Source: CAYJDP01 sp964371025
GTDB taxonomy: Bacteria; Bacillota_I; Bacilli_A; RF39; UBA660
Direction: 5' to 3'
Assembly: GCA_964371025.1 (NCBI GenBank)
Contig: CAYJKH010000002.1
Location: 62,001 to 126,000, forward strand
Length of the DNA: 64,000 bases
The notes below the pieces were generated by a model. It saw only the letters and a list, made by a program, of their open reading frames with translations, searched no databases and had not been told where the DNA came from. Made by a program: the position numbers and the translations under genes. Position 1 is the first letter of the stretch. Every line of letters begins with the position of its first letter. Of the stretch, positions 43,133 to 50,936 are shown piece after piece.

Positions 43133-44149
43133 ATGGATAAATTTGATTTAAACTGGTTTACCTCAATACCAGGATTATTAATAACAGGGGGAGTTTTATT
43201 ATTACTAATAGCAATTATTATGTTAATAGTAACAGGTAAAAAGTCTAAAAAGAAAACGGATGTTCAAACTCAGTCTACTCAAGAAGCACAACAATTAGCA
43301 GTAAATACTGCTGTGCCAATGGAGACACAAGTTATGGATCCTATTCAACCAGGGCCAGTTGAACCAATTTCACAACCGATGATGAATGAAACTCCAGCAA
43401 TTCCGGTAACACCTGAGCCGGCAGTGCAACCAATGATGAATGAAATTCTAGCAATTCCAGTAACACCTGAGCCAGCAGTACAACCAATAATGAATGAAGT
43501 TCCTGCAGTTCCAATGGAGCCAGTGGCACCGATGATGAATGAAATACCTATAGCAGCAATGCCTGCAGTAGAGCCAGTGGTTGCTATGCCAGAAGTAGTA
43601 ATGCCTGTAGCAGAACCAGTAGTTGCTATGCCAGAAGTAGCGATGCCTGTAGCAGAACCAGTAGTTGCTATGCCAGAAGTAGCAATGCCTGTAGCAGAAC
43701 CAGTAGTTGCTATGCCAGAAGTAGCAATGCCTGCAGTAGAACCAGTAGTTGCTATGCCAGAAGTAGCGATGCCTGCAGTAGAACCGGTAGTTGCTATGCC
43801 TGCAGTAGAACCAGCTCCAGTATCAATTTATGGTGGAGAATCTCCTATTATACCTAATATTAATATGAATACAGCACCTGCTAACCCAATATATGGGGGA
43901 GCAGATCCTTTAGAAAATACACAAACAGCATTAACTGCAATTGCACCAGCAATTGAACCAACACCAGTAGTTGAAACTACTCCAGTTATTGAACCAACTA
44001 TAGCTCCAATGCCTCAAACAGTAATGCCAGCAGTTGCTCCAGTAGTTCAACCAATGCCAGTTATGCCTGGAGTTCAACAACCAATTCCACAGCCTGTACA
44101 ACAACCAGTACAACCACAAGTTAGTGCACAAAATATTGAAACAATGTAA
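43133..44149 (+). CDS. Membrane-anchored Pro/Val/Ala/Met-rich repeat protein
   Basis: 338 residues. An N-terminal transmembrane helix (about 12-33) is followed by KKSKKK, then a long low-complexity region. First come imperfect 18-residue units (PMMNExPAIPVTPEPAVQ), then about six near-identical 14-residue units (MPVAEPVVAMPEVA) encoded by a 42-bp tandem repeat, then two IYGG motifs (SIYGGES, PIYGGAD) and a Pro/Gln-rich end. By topology the repeat region follows a positively charged segment, so it may be cytoplasmic. No family recognised. It is 21 bp upstream of the signal-peptidase-like gene and probably co-transcribed. It may be a spacer or interaction scaffold. Confidence 0.72.
   Translation: MDKFDLNWFTSIPGLLITGGVLLLLIAIIMLIVTGKKSKKKTDVQTQSTQEAQQLAVNTAVPMETQVMDPIQPGPVEPISQPMMNETPAIPVTPEPAVQPMMNEILAIPVTPEPAVQPIMNEVPAVPMEPVAPMMNEIPIAAMPAVEPVVAMPEVVMPVAEPVVAMPEVAMPVAEPVVAMPEVAMPVAEPVVAMPEVAMPAVEPVVAMPEVAMPAVEPVVAMPAVEPAPVSIYGGESPIIPNINMNTAPANPIYGGADPLENTQTALTAIAPAIEPTPVVETTPVIEPTIAPMPQTVMPAVAPVVQPMPVMPGVQQPIPQPVQQPVQPQVSAQNIETM
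43376..43540 (+). repeat. Imperfect 54-bp tandem repeat in coding sequence
   Basis: About three degenerate copies encoding PMMNExPAxPVTPEPAVQ-type units in the repeat protein; more diverged than the 42-bp array that follows. Confidence 0.6.
43559..43816 (+). repeat. 42-bp tandem repeat, about six copies, in coding sequence
   Basis: Units begin at ATG codons at 43559, 43601, 43643, 43685, 43727 and 43769 (the last truncated, followed by a partial unit). Each encodes MPxxEPVVAMPEVx. Near-identity between copies implies recent expansion and possible length variation. Confidence 0.92.
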
Positions 44150-44170
44150 TATAGAAGGTGGAGGAATAAA

Positions 44171-44971
44171 ATGAAGGGTTTACTAAGATTTATAATAAAT
44201 ACATGTTTGGCATTAATTATCGTATCAGCTATATTTTCTACTTTCTTATTCTTTAATACAGATGAAGATGGAGTTATTAGTATAAATGATACAAGTTTAA
44301 TTCCAATAACAAATAGTGATTTAAGTCCTACCGTAGAAGAGATGGATTTAATATTTGTTAAAGCAATTACTAATTATGATGATATTGCAAAAAATGATGT
44401 TATTTCATATAAGAAAATAACAAATGAAAAAATGACAATTGAAACTAAAAGAGTATATTTAATTAATAAGACAGATGATGGATATACTTTTATTACAAAA
44501 ACAGATACTGGTAATGTAGCTAATCAAGATACAGTTAAAGCAAGTGATATTATTGGTAAATGGAATAACCAAAAAGTACTATTTGTAGGAGCTTATTTTG
44601 AATTTATTACTTCTATTATTGGATTTATAGCAGTTGTTATAATACCTTTAACAGTATTAGTGATATTATTAATTGCTACTATTATTCAAAAACAAAAAAA
44701 GGTAGTAAAAGAAGCTGAAGAAGATAATATATCAGTAGAAACTAATCACTATGAGCATACTCAAGTATTAGGTAAAATTACAGAAGATAATATTATGGAT
44801 TATGATAAAAAGAAATTAGAAGTAGAAAATTCTGAAGTTGCTAAGGGAGTAAAAGAAGAAAAACCAACAATTCAAGAAGAAGTAGATAATGTAGAGCAAA
44901 TCTTAAACAAAGAAGCTACTGCAGAAGAAACTAAAGAAGTAAAAAAAGAAGAGGATATTGAAGTTTTATAA
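44171..44971 (+). CDS. Signal peptidase I-like (S26B) membrane protein lacking the catalytic serine
   Basis: 266 residues. Layout matches the S26B/SipW group: N-terminal helix (about 9-28), peptidase-like core, second helix (about 142-172) and a long acidic cytoplasmic tail. Core motifs: NSDLSPTVEEMDLIFVK aligns with the box-B SGSMEPTI..GDLIIV pattern, but the nucleophile Ser is replaced by Asp50 (codon 44318-44320). NDVISYKK, ETKRVYLI and ITKTDTGN..D match the remaining boxes, with Lys in the general-base position. The fold therefore seems kept while catalysis is probably lost. It lies directly after the repeat protein. It may be a chaperone-like or scaffold pseudo-protease. Confidence 0.72.
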   Translation: MKGLLRFIINTCLALIIVSAIFSTFLFFNTDEDGVISINDTSLIPITNSDLSPTVEEMDLIFVKAITNYDDIAKNDVISYKKITNEKMTIETKRVYLINKTDDGYTFITKTDTGNVANQDTVKASDIIGKWNNQKVLFVGAYFEFITSIIGFIAVVIIPLTVLVILLIATIIQKQKKVVKEAEEDNISVETNHYEHTQVLGKITEDNIMDYDKKKLEVENSEVAKGVKEEKPTIQEEVDNVEQILNKEATAEETKEVKKEEDIEVL

Positions 44972-44978
44972 AAATGAT

Positions 44979-45003
44979 AAGAAGATTAGTCTTCTTTTTT
45001 TTA
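44979..45003 (+). terminator. Terminator of the repeat-protein/pseudo-peptidase operon
   Basis: AAGAAGA / TCTTCTT stem, TTAG loop, T-run. Confidence 0.82.
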
Positions 45004-45068
45004 TTAATATCGACAATATTATAAAAAAATGATAAAATTAAATATATTCTAATTACTAGGAGGCAAAC

Positions 45069-48000
45069 ATGAATAATGATAATATATATAAAATTATGGA
45101 TGGAAATGAAGCAGCAGCTTATGCATCATATAACTTTACGGAAGTAGCGGCTATATACCCAATTACTCCTGCTAGTCCAATGGCTGAGTTAACAGACAAG
45201 TGGAGTGGGGAAAGTAAATTGAATTATTTTGATTTACCAGTAAAAGTGGTAGAGATGCAAAGTGAAGGAGGAGCAGCAGGAATGATGCACGGTTCTCTTT
45301 TGAGTGGTAGTTTAACTACTACTTATACAGCATCCCAAGGATTATTATTAATGCTTCCAAATATGTATAAAATGGCTGGAGAATTATTACCAGGAGTTAT
45401 AAATGTTTCAGCACGATCACTGGCAACACATGCTTTATCTATATTTGGAGACCACCAAGATATATATTCAGCTAGATCAACTGGTTTTGCAATGCTTGCA
45501 ACATCATCTCCACAAGAAGCAATGGACTTAACTTCTGTTGCTCATCTTGCAGCAATAAAGGGAAGAGTACCTTTTATGAATTTTTTTGATGGATTTAGAA
45601 CTTCACATGAATTACAAAAAATAAAAGTAATTGATACTGATAAAGTAAAAAAATTAATTGATGAAAAAGCTTTAAATGAATTTAGGAATAGAGCTCTAAA
45701 TAATGAAAATCCAGTTGTAAAAGGGACTGCTCAAAATGAAGATATATATTTTCAAGCAACTGAAATTAGAAATGAATATTATGATAAGTTACCAGATATT
45801 GTAAATGGATATATGAATGAAATAAATAAAATAACTAATCAAAATTATGCCCCATTTAACTATTATGGTTCTAAAAATGCTACTAAAGTAATTGTAGCTA
45901 TGGGATCAGTTTGTGAAACTATTAAAGAAACTATAACTTATCTAAATAATTATAAAAATCAAAACTTAGGATTAATTGAAGTCCATTTATATAGACCGTT
46001 TTCAACTAAATATTTTTTAAGAGTATTACCAAAAACAGTTAAAAAAATAGCAGTTTTAGATAGAACTAAAGAGCCAGGAGCTACTGGAGAACCATTATAT
46101 TTAGATATTGTTAAAATTATTAAAGAAACAGAACCAAAAGTAAATGTATATGGGGGTCGTTATGGACTTTCTAGTAAAAACACAACTCCTGCTATGATAA
46201 AAGGGGTATATGAATTTTTGGATTCTAAAGAAGTTCATAGTAATTTTACAGTTGGAATAGAAGATGATATTACTAATTTATCAATTAAATATGATGAGAA
46301 ATTTAGTATACCAAGTGAAAATATTGAATTTTTAATATATGGATATGGCAGTGATGGGATGGTTAGTGCTTCTAAAGATTTACTACAAATTACAGGAACT
46401 TATACAAAAGCATATGTTCAAGGATATTTTCAGTATGATTCGAAAAAATCTGGGGGAATTACTATTTCTAATTTAAGATTTGGTAAAGAACCAATTACTT
46501 CAACATATTATGTAGAAAAAGCAAGTTTAATAGTATGTACAAAAGATTCATATTTGACTAAAATTAAAATGTTAGAAAAAATAAAAAAGAATGGTATATT
46601 CTTACTTAATACATCAAAAACTCCAGATGAAGTAGTAAGTGCTCTTACTAATCATGATAAGAAGATTATTAAAGAAAAAAATATTAAAGTATTTGTAATT
46701 GATGCTAATAAAATAGCAAAAGAAAATGGAATACCAGGAAAAATTTCTTCAATTATGGAAATCTTAATTTTTAAATTAGGAAAAATTATTGATTTTGATT
46801 TTGCAAGTGATAAAATTAAAGAAAATTTAAAAAATAGATTTAAAAATAAATCTGGGGATTTAGCAGATAAAAATGAAAAAGCGATTAATAGTTCAATTAA
46901 AGATATGGCTGTTGTAAAAATTCCTAATATTGAATATGATTTATCGAAAGAAAAAGAGAAGACTATCTTTGAAACAATTGTTAGTATGGAAGGGGATAAA
47001 TTGCCAGTAAGTTCATTTGTTAATAATCCGGATGGTACTTTTGAAAGTGCTACAACAAAACTTGAAAAACCTAATACTCATGAGAGTGCACCTTCATTTG
47101 ATTGTAGTAAGTGTATAGCATGTAATATGTGTTCATTTGTATGTCCTCATGCTGTTATTAGACCATTTTTATTGGATGAGAATGAACAGTTAGATTGTCC
47201 TGAATCAGTTAAGAGAAATTTAATTGATGCTAAAGTAAAAGATGAAAATTTAAAGTTTACAATTGGAGTTAGTTTGTATGATTGTACTAGTTGTGGTTTA
47301 TGTGTTAAATCATGTCCAAGAGAAGCTTTAGAAATGAAATCTAAAAAGGAATTATTAGAAGATAAAAAACATGAGGAATATGAATTTTTATTTAATGAAG
47401 TTAGTGAAAAATGTCCATTACCATTAACAACTGTTAAGGGTAGTCAATTTGCTACTCCGAAATTTGAATTCCCAGGAGCATGTGCTGGATGTGGAGAAAC
47501 ACCTTATTTAAAATTATTAACACAATTATTTGGAGAAAATTTAGTGATTGCTAATGCAACAGGATGTTCTTCAATTTATGGAGGTTCTACGCCACTTATG
47601 CCTTATAGTGTGCCTTGGGCAAACTCATTATTTGAAGATAATGCTGAATTTGGATTGGGAATGAAAATATCTGATTTAGTAATGAAAGAAAAAGTAACAA
47701 CAGTTATTAATAATAATCTTAAAAATATAAAAAAATCAGAAGAAAAAATTTATACTGAATATGTAGAAAATATTAATAATGAAACAGCTAATAAGTTATT
47801 AGAAATAGTAGATAATACTAAAATAAAAGAATTACTACCGTTGAAAAAATTTATTAAACCAAAATCAGTTTGGATAGTAGGTGGAGATGGTTGGGCATAT
47901 GATATTGGGTATAGTGGAATAGACCATGTAATAGCTAATAATATAGATGTAAATATATTAGTGTTAGATACCGAAGTTTATTCTAATACGGGAGGTCAAG

Positions 48001-48506
48001 CTTCTAAATCAACTAGACTAGGAGCAGTTGCTAAGTTTGCAGCTAACGGAAAAGAAACTGCCAAAAAAGATTTAGCAAAAATTGCTTTAACATATCCCCA
48101 CGTATATGTTGGAACTATATCACTTGGAGCAAATCCAGCTAACACTATTAAAGTATTAACAGAAGCAGAAGCATATAAAGGACCATCAATTATCCTAGCT
48201 TATGCACCATGTATTGCTCAAGGATTAATAAGTGGTATGTCTAATAGTATAGAAGAAGCTAAAAATGCTACAAACTGTGGATATTTCCCAATTTTTAACT
48301 ATAATCCTGACACAGAAAAATTTAAATTAAATTCAAAAGCAGATTTTTCTAATTATATAAACTTTTTAGGAGGAGAAGATAGATATCGATCTTTAAAAAA
48401 CGTAAATAATAATTATAAAGAGATTCTAGAACAAAATAAAAAAAGTGCTGAAGAAAGATATAAATCATACCAAGATTTAGTAGATAGAGATAATTATCAA
48501 AAATAA
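45069..48506 (+). CDS. nifJ: Pyruvate:ferredoxin (flavodoxin) oxidoreductase
   Basis: 1145-residue single-chain PFOR that oxidises pyruvate with CoA to acetyl-CoA and CO2, passing electrons to ferredoxin or flavodoxin. Domain I: YPITPASPMAE (TPP/pyruvate site). Domain III ends by about 400. Two ferredoxin-type 4Fe-4S motifs: C-x2-C-x2-C-x3-C in SKCIACNMCSFVCP (about 47104-47148) and CTSCGLCVKSCP (about 47283-47318). The C-terminal TPP domain has GACAGCGETPY, ATGCSSIYGG, GDGWAYDIGYSGIDHV and YSNTGGQASKS. Length is standard. It marks anaerobic metabolism and is monocistronic with its own terminator. Confidence 0.98.
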   Translation: MNNDNIYKIMDGNEAAAYASYNFTEVAAIYPITPASPMAELTDKWSGESKLNYFDLPVKVVEMQSEGGAAGMMHGSLLSGSLTTTYTASQGLLLMLPNMYKMAGELLPGVINVSARSLATHALSIFGDHQDIYSARSTGFAMLATSSPQEAMDLTSVAHLAAIKGRVPFMNFFDGFRTSHELQKIKVIDTDKVKKLIDEKALNEFRNRALNNENPVVKGTAQNEDIYFQATEIRNEYYDKLPDIVNGYMNEINKITNQNYAPFNYYGSKNATKVIVAMGSVCETIKETITYLNNYKNQNLGLIEVHLYRPFSTKYFLRVLPKTVKKIAVLDRTKEPGATGEPLYLDIVKIIKETEPKVNVYGGRYGLSSKNTTPAMIKGVYEFLDSKEVHSNFTVGIEDDITNLSIKYDEKFSIPSENIEFLIYGYGSDGMVSASKDLLQITGTYTKAYVQGYFQYDSKKSGGITISNLRFGKEPITSTYYVEKASLIVCTKDSYLTKIKMLEKIKKNGIFLLNTSKTPDEVVSALTNHDKKIIKEKNIKVFVIDANKIAKENGIPGKISSIMEILIFKLGKIIDFDFASDKIKENLKNRFKNKSGDLADKNEKAINSSIKDMAVVKIPNIEYDLSKEKEKTIFETIVSMEGDKLPVSSFVNNPDGTFESATTKLEKPNTHESAPSFDCSKCIACNMCSFVCPHAVIRPFLLDENEQLDCPESVKRNLIDAKVKDENLKFTIGVSLYDCTSCGLCVKSCPREALEMKSKKELLEDKKHEEYEFLFNEVSEKCPLPLTTVKGSQFATPKFEFPGACAGCGETPYLKLLTQLFGENLVIANATGCSSIYGGSTPLMPYSVPWANSLFEDNAEFGLGMKISDLVMKEKVTTVINNNLKNIKKSEEKIYTEYVENINNETANKLLEIVDNTKIKELLPLKKFIKPKSVWIVGGDGWAYDIGYSGIDHVIANNIDVNILVLDTEVYSNTGGQASKSTRLGAVAKFAANGKETAKKDLAKIALTYPHVYVGTISLGANPANTIKVLTEAEAYKGPSIILAYAPCIAQGLISGMSNSIEEAKNATNCGYFPIFNYNPDTEKFKLNSKADFSNYINFLGGEDRYRSLKNVNNNYKEILEQNKKSAEERYKSYQDLVDRDNYQK

Positions 48507-48530
48507 ACTAGTGTAAACTAGTTTTTTTCT
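48505..48530 (+). terminator. nifJ terminator
   Basis: AAACTAGT (48505-48512) / ACTAGTTT (48517-48524), loop GTAA, T-run. Confidence 0.88.
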
Positions 48531-48557
48531 ATGTTATAATAAAAAAAGGAGATAAGT

Positions 48558-50123
48558 ATGAGTAAGATTTTTGAAAATGTTAATTTAGATAATAAATATA
48601 TAAAAAAAAGTAAGAAAACTATTCTAGATATATTATTTGGAAGAGTAATATTTATTTTGTTAGCTCTTTTATTACAACTTAGTTTTTTTGTTGTTATAGT
48701 TACTTTAATTTGGGAAATATTTCCTTATATATTATTTATTATTTTGGGGATTCCATTTATTGTAGCAATATTTATAATATATAGTAATAAAAATCCCAAT
48801 GAAAAAATTCTTTGGTTAGATTTACTAATAGGATTACCAATCTTTGGAGTATTAATATATTTCTATATTAACAGCACATTAGGACATAATAAAACCCAAA
48901 AACAATTAATTAAAATAAAAGAAAAGACAAAGAAGTATATAATACCTAATGCTTCTTTAGATAATATAAATAAAGAAATTAAAAACTTATCTAATTATAT
49001 AAATAACTATGGTGGTTATGCAGTTTGTAATAATACAGATGTATTATATTTAGATTCAGGAGAAGAAAAATTTAAACATATTTTAAAAGAGCTAGAGAAA
49101 GCCCAAAAATTTATTTTTTTAGAGTACTTTATAATAAAAAAAGGATATATGTGGGATGAGATTTTAGAAGTCTTAAAAAGAAAAGCTAAAGAGGGAGTAG
49201 AAGTAAGAGTTTTGTATGATGGAACTTGTACTTTATATAATCTGCCTACTAGTTATGCTAAAGAGTTAGAAAGTTATTCCATTAAATGTCGAGTTTTTGA
49301 ACCGATTAAATTATTTATATCATCAAAAGCTAATTTTAGAGATCATCGAAAAATATTAATAGTAGATGGTAAAGTAGCTTTTAATGGTGGAATAAATATT
49401 GCAGATGAATATATTAATATTAATAGTCCTTTTGGTCATTGGAAAGATAGTGCTGTTTTAATAAAAGGTGATGCTGTTAACTGTTTTACAAAGATGTTTT
49501 TAGAGATGTGGGATGTTAATCATAAATTATCTAATTACTATAAGTATATTAATACAAATAATGATATAAAAAAAGAAGGATTAGTTATTCCTTTTGGAGA
49601 TAGTCCTCATGACAAAGAACATGTTGGTAAAAAAGTATATTTAGATATAATTAATACTGCTAAAGAATATGTATATATAATGACACCTTATCTGATAATC
49701 GATGATGAAATCGAAAATGCTTTAATTTACGCTAGTAAAAGAGGAGTTGATATTAAAATAATAATTCCAAGCATACCAGATAAGAAACTACCATATTTAC
49801 TTGCTCAAAGTCATTTTAAAAGATTAGTTTTAAATAATGTTGAAATATATAAATATATTCCGGGATTTATTCATTCGAAAATTTTCTTATCAGATAATAA
49901 TGAGGCAGTAGTGGGAACAATTAATTTAGATTATAGAAGTCTTCACCATCATTTTGAATGTGCTACTTATATGTATAAAGTAAATGCTATAAAAGATATT
50001 AAACAAGATTTTATAAAGACAATAAATGTATCTAGAAAAGTAACACCAAAAGATATTAATTCTATAAAAGTAAGTGACAAGATAAAAATGGCTATATTAA
50101 AAGTATATGCTCCATTAATGTAA
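48558..50123 (+). CDS. cls: Cardiolipin synthase
   Basis: 521-residue phospholipase-D-superfamily enzyme that joins two phosphatidylglycerols. Two or three N-terminal transmembrane helices (about 27-52, 53-72, 82-100), then two HKD motifs: HRKILIVDGKVAFNGG (near 268) and HSKIFLSDNNEAVVGTIN (near 440). Family motif FLEYFIIKKGYMW is also present. Works downstream of the PgsA pathway encoded at 29.4 kb. Length is slightly greater than Bacillus ClsA. Confidence 0.95.
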   Translation: MSKIFENVNLDNKYIKKSKKTILDILFGRVIFILLALLLQLSFFVVIVTLIWEIFPYILFIILGIPFIVAIFIIYSNKNPNEKILWLDLLIGLPIFGVLIYFYINSTLGHNKTQKQLIKIKEKTKKYIIPNASLDNINKEIKNLSNYINNYGGYAVCNNTDVLYLDSGEEKFKHILKELEKAQKFIFLEYFIIKKGYMWDEILEVLKRKAKEGVEVRVLYDGTCTLYNLPTSYAKELESYSIKCRVFEPIKLFISSKANFRDHRKILIVDGKVAFNGGINIADEYININSPFGHWKDSAVLIKGDAVNCFTKMFLEMWDVNHKLSNYYKYINTNNDIKKEGLVIPFGDSPHDKEHVGKKVYLDIINTAKEYVYIMTPYLIIDDEIENALIYASKRGVDIKIIIPSIPDKKLPYLLAQSHFKRLVLNNVEIYKYIPGFIHSKIFLSDNNEAVVGTINLDYRSLHHHFECATYMYKVNAIKDIKQDFIKTINVSRKVTPKDINSIKVSDKIKMAILKVYAPLM

Positions 50124-50124
50124 A

Positions 50125-50152
50125 TAAAAAAGACTTTATAAGTCTTTTTTTA
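50125..50152. terminator. Bidirectional terminator between cls and the GNAT-like gene
   Basis: AAAAAAGACTT / AAGTCTTTTTT stem with a TAT loop, between convergent genes. Confidence 0.88.
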
Positions 50153-50648
50153 ATGATCTAATTAGTGGTGAATCAGATATATATCCGTTATATACATATT
50201 CACAAGAATTATTGGAAAAGTAATCAGATAATATCTCCATACAATGCCAATTATATTTTTTGAAAAGTGGTGATAAAGAATTTAATCTTTCATCACTGAC
50301 ACTGATAATAGGAGTGTTTGTATCTAATACCGTAAGAGACTCATCCATTAATGAAGTAGAAATTTCCTTGTAAATTTTATCTACTTTAAATATAGATATT
50401 CTTTTTTCATCACAGTTATTTTTTAAACAAGAAACACCTACTATGTTTTTATTATCTTTTACAAATAATATATCTCTTTCATTTGTAATTATATTTTTAA
50501 CTACAGTATTATAAAACCATTCTTTAGAGTTAGGATAATTATCATCTTTTATAAACATAAATATATTAGAACATAACTCTATAAATTCATCATCCTTAGT
50601 ATTAATATAGTCTTTTAAACTTTCTATTTTACAATTTAATTCTTCCAT
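50136..50648 (-). CDS. GNAT-like N-acetyltransferase family protein (tentative)
   Basis: 170 residues. Helices, then an antiparallel strand pair ERDILFVKDNKNIVGVSCLKNN (split, about 58-80) resembling GNAT beta strands 2-4, followed by ISIFKVDKIYKEISTSLMDES and PIISVSDERLNSLSPLFKKYNW, where GNAT proteins have the 'N-x-x-x-x-x-x-x-y-x-k-x-G-F' helix. A clear Q/R-x-x-G-x-G/A acetyl-CoA loop is not seen, so activity is uncertain. I choose the second Met (50648): AGAGGG is 8 bases before it but only 2 before the first. It lies downstream of a structured RNA and terminator that may control it. Confidence 0.55.
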   Translation of the reverse strand: MEELNCKIESLKDYINTKDDEFIELCSNIFMFIKDDNYPNSKEWFYNTVVKNIITNERDILFVKDNKNIVGVSCLKNNCDEKRISIFKVDKIYKEISTSLMDESLTVLDTNTPIISVSDERLNSLSPLFKKYNWHCMEILSDYFSNNSCEYVYNGYISDSPLIRSLKKDL

Positions 50649-50679
50649 CAACATAACCCTCTTAAATATATAATAACAT

Positions 50680-50707
50680 AAAATAAAAAAAAGAAGTAAA
50701 ACTTCTT
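50680..50707 (-). terminator. Minus-strand terminator between the structured RNA and the GNAT-like gene
   Basis: On the minus strand: AAGAAGT (complement of 50701-50707), TTT loop, ACTTCTT (complement of 50691-50697), then a T-run. It can end a small RNA or attenuate the gene that starts 32 bases downstream. Confidence 0.8.
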
Positions 50708-50822
50708 TTAAATAATTTCAAAAATAGAGGTTGCACCCCCTGAGGGCAACCTCAAAAGAATAAAAAGGGGTTGGCTAGTGTGATACTAGCTCACCAATTC
50801 GCCTTATATGTCGAACTGGTAA
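50683..50822 (-). ncRNA. Candidate structured RNA: sRNA or riboswitch-like leader
   Basis: The region is distinctly GC-richer than its surroundings and self-complementary. Read on the minus strand: ACCAGTTCG/CGAATTGGT (9 bp, one G-U), GCTAGT/ACTAGC, then GAGGTTGC/GCAACCTC enclosing CCTCAGGGGGT; an upstream CAACCCC could pair with GGGG in that loop to form a pseudoknot. A consensus promoter precedes it and an intrinsic terminator ends it. It matches no riboswitch, SRP RNA, 6S or tmRNA signature I know. Direction is set by promoter and terminator, both on the minus strand. Confidence 0.65.
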
Positions 50823-50827
50823 TTAAT

Positions 50828-50856
50828 ATACTAATCGATAGGATATATTTTGTCAA
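50828..50856 (-). promoter_or_regulatory. Promoter of the candidate structured RNA
   Basis: Minus strand TTGACA (complement of 50851-50856), 17-bp spacer, TAGTAT (complement of 50828-50833). Confidence 0.78.
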
Positions 50857-50936
50857 GGAAAAAGATGAAAAAATCTTTTAAATTAAAAAAAACTATTATA
50901 TAATGGTATTAAGAATAAAATAAGGAGGGTGTATTT

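Noticed and set aside
43376..43816. CRISPR-like array
   Set aside because: The 42-bp and 54-bp repeats are contiguous without unique spacers and stay in frame within one coding sequence.
50683..50822. SRP RNA, 6S RNA or tRNA-like gene
   Set aside because: No GGAA-tetraloop SRP core, no long 6S-type bubble helix and no T-loop; only the promoter, stems and terminator are supported.
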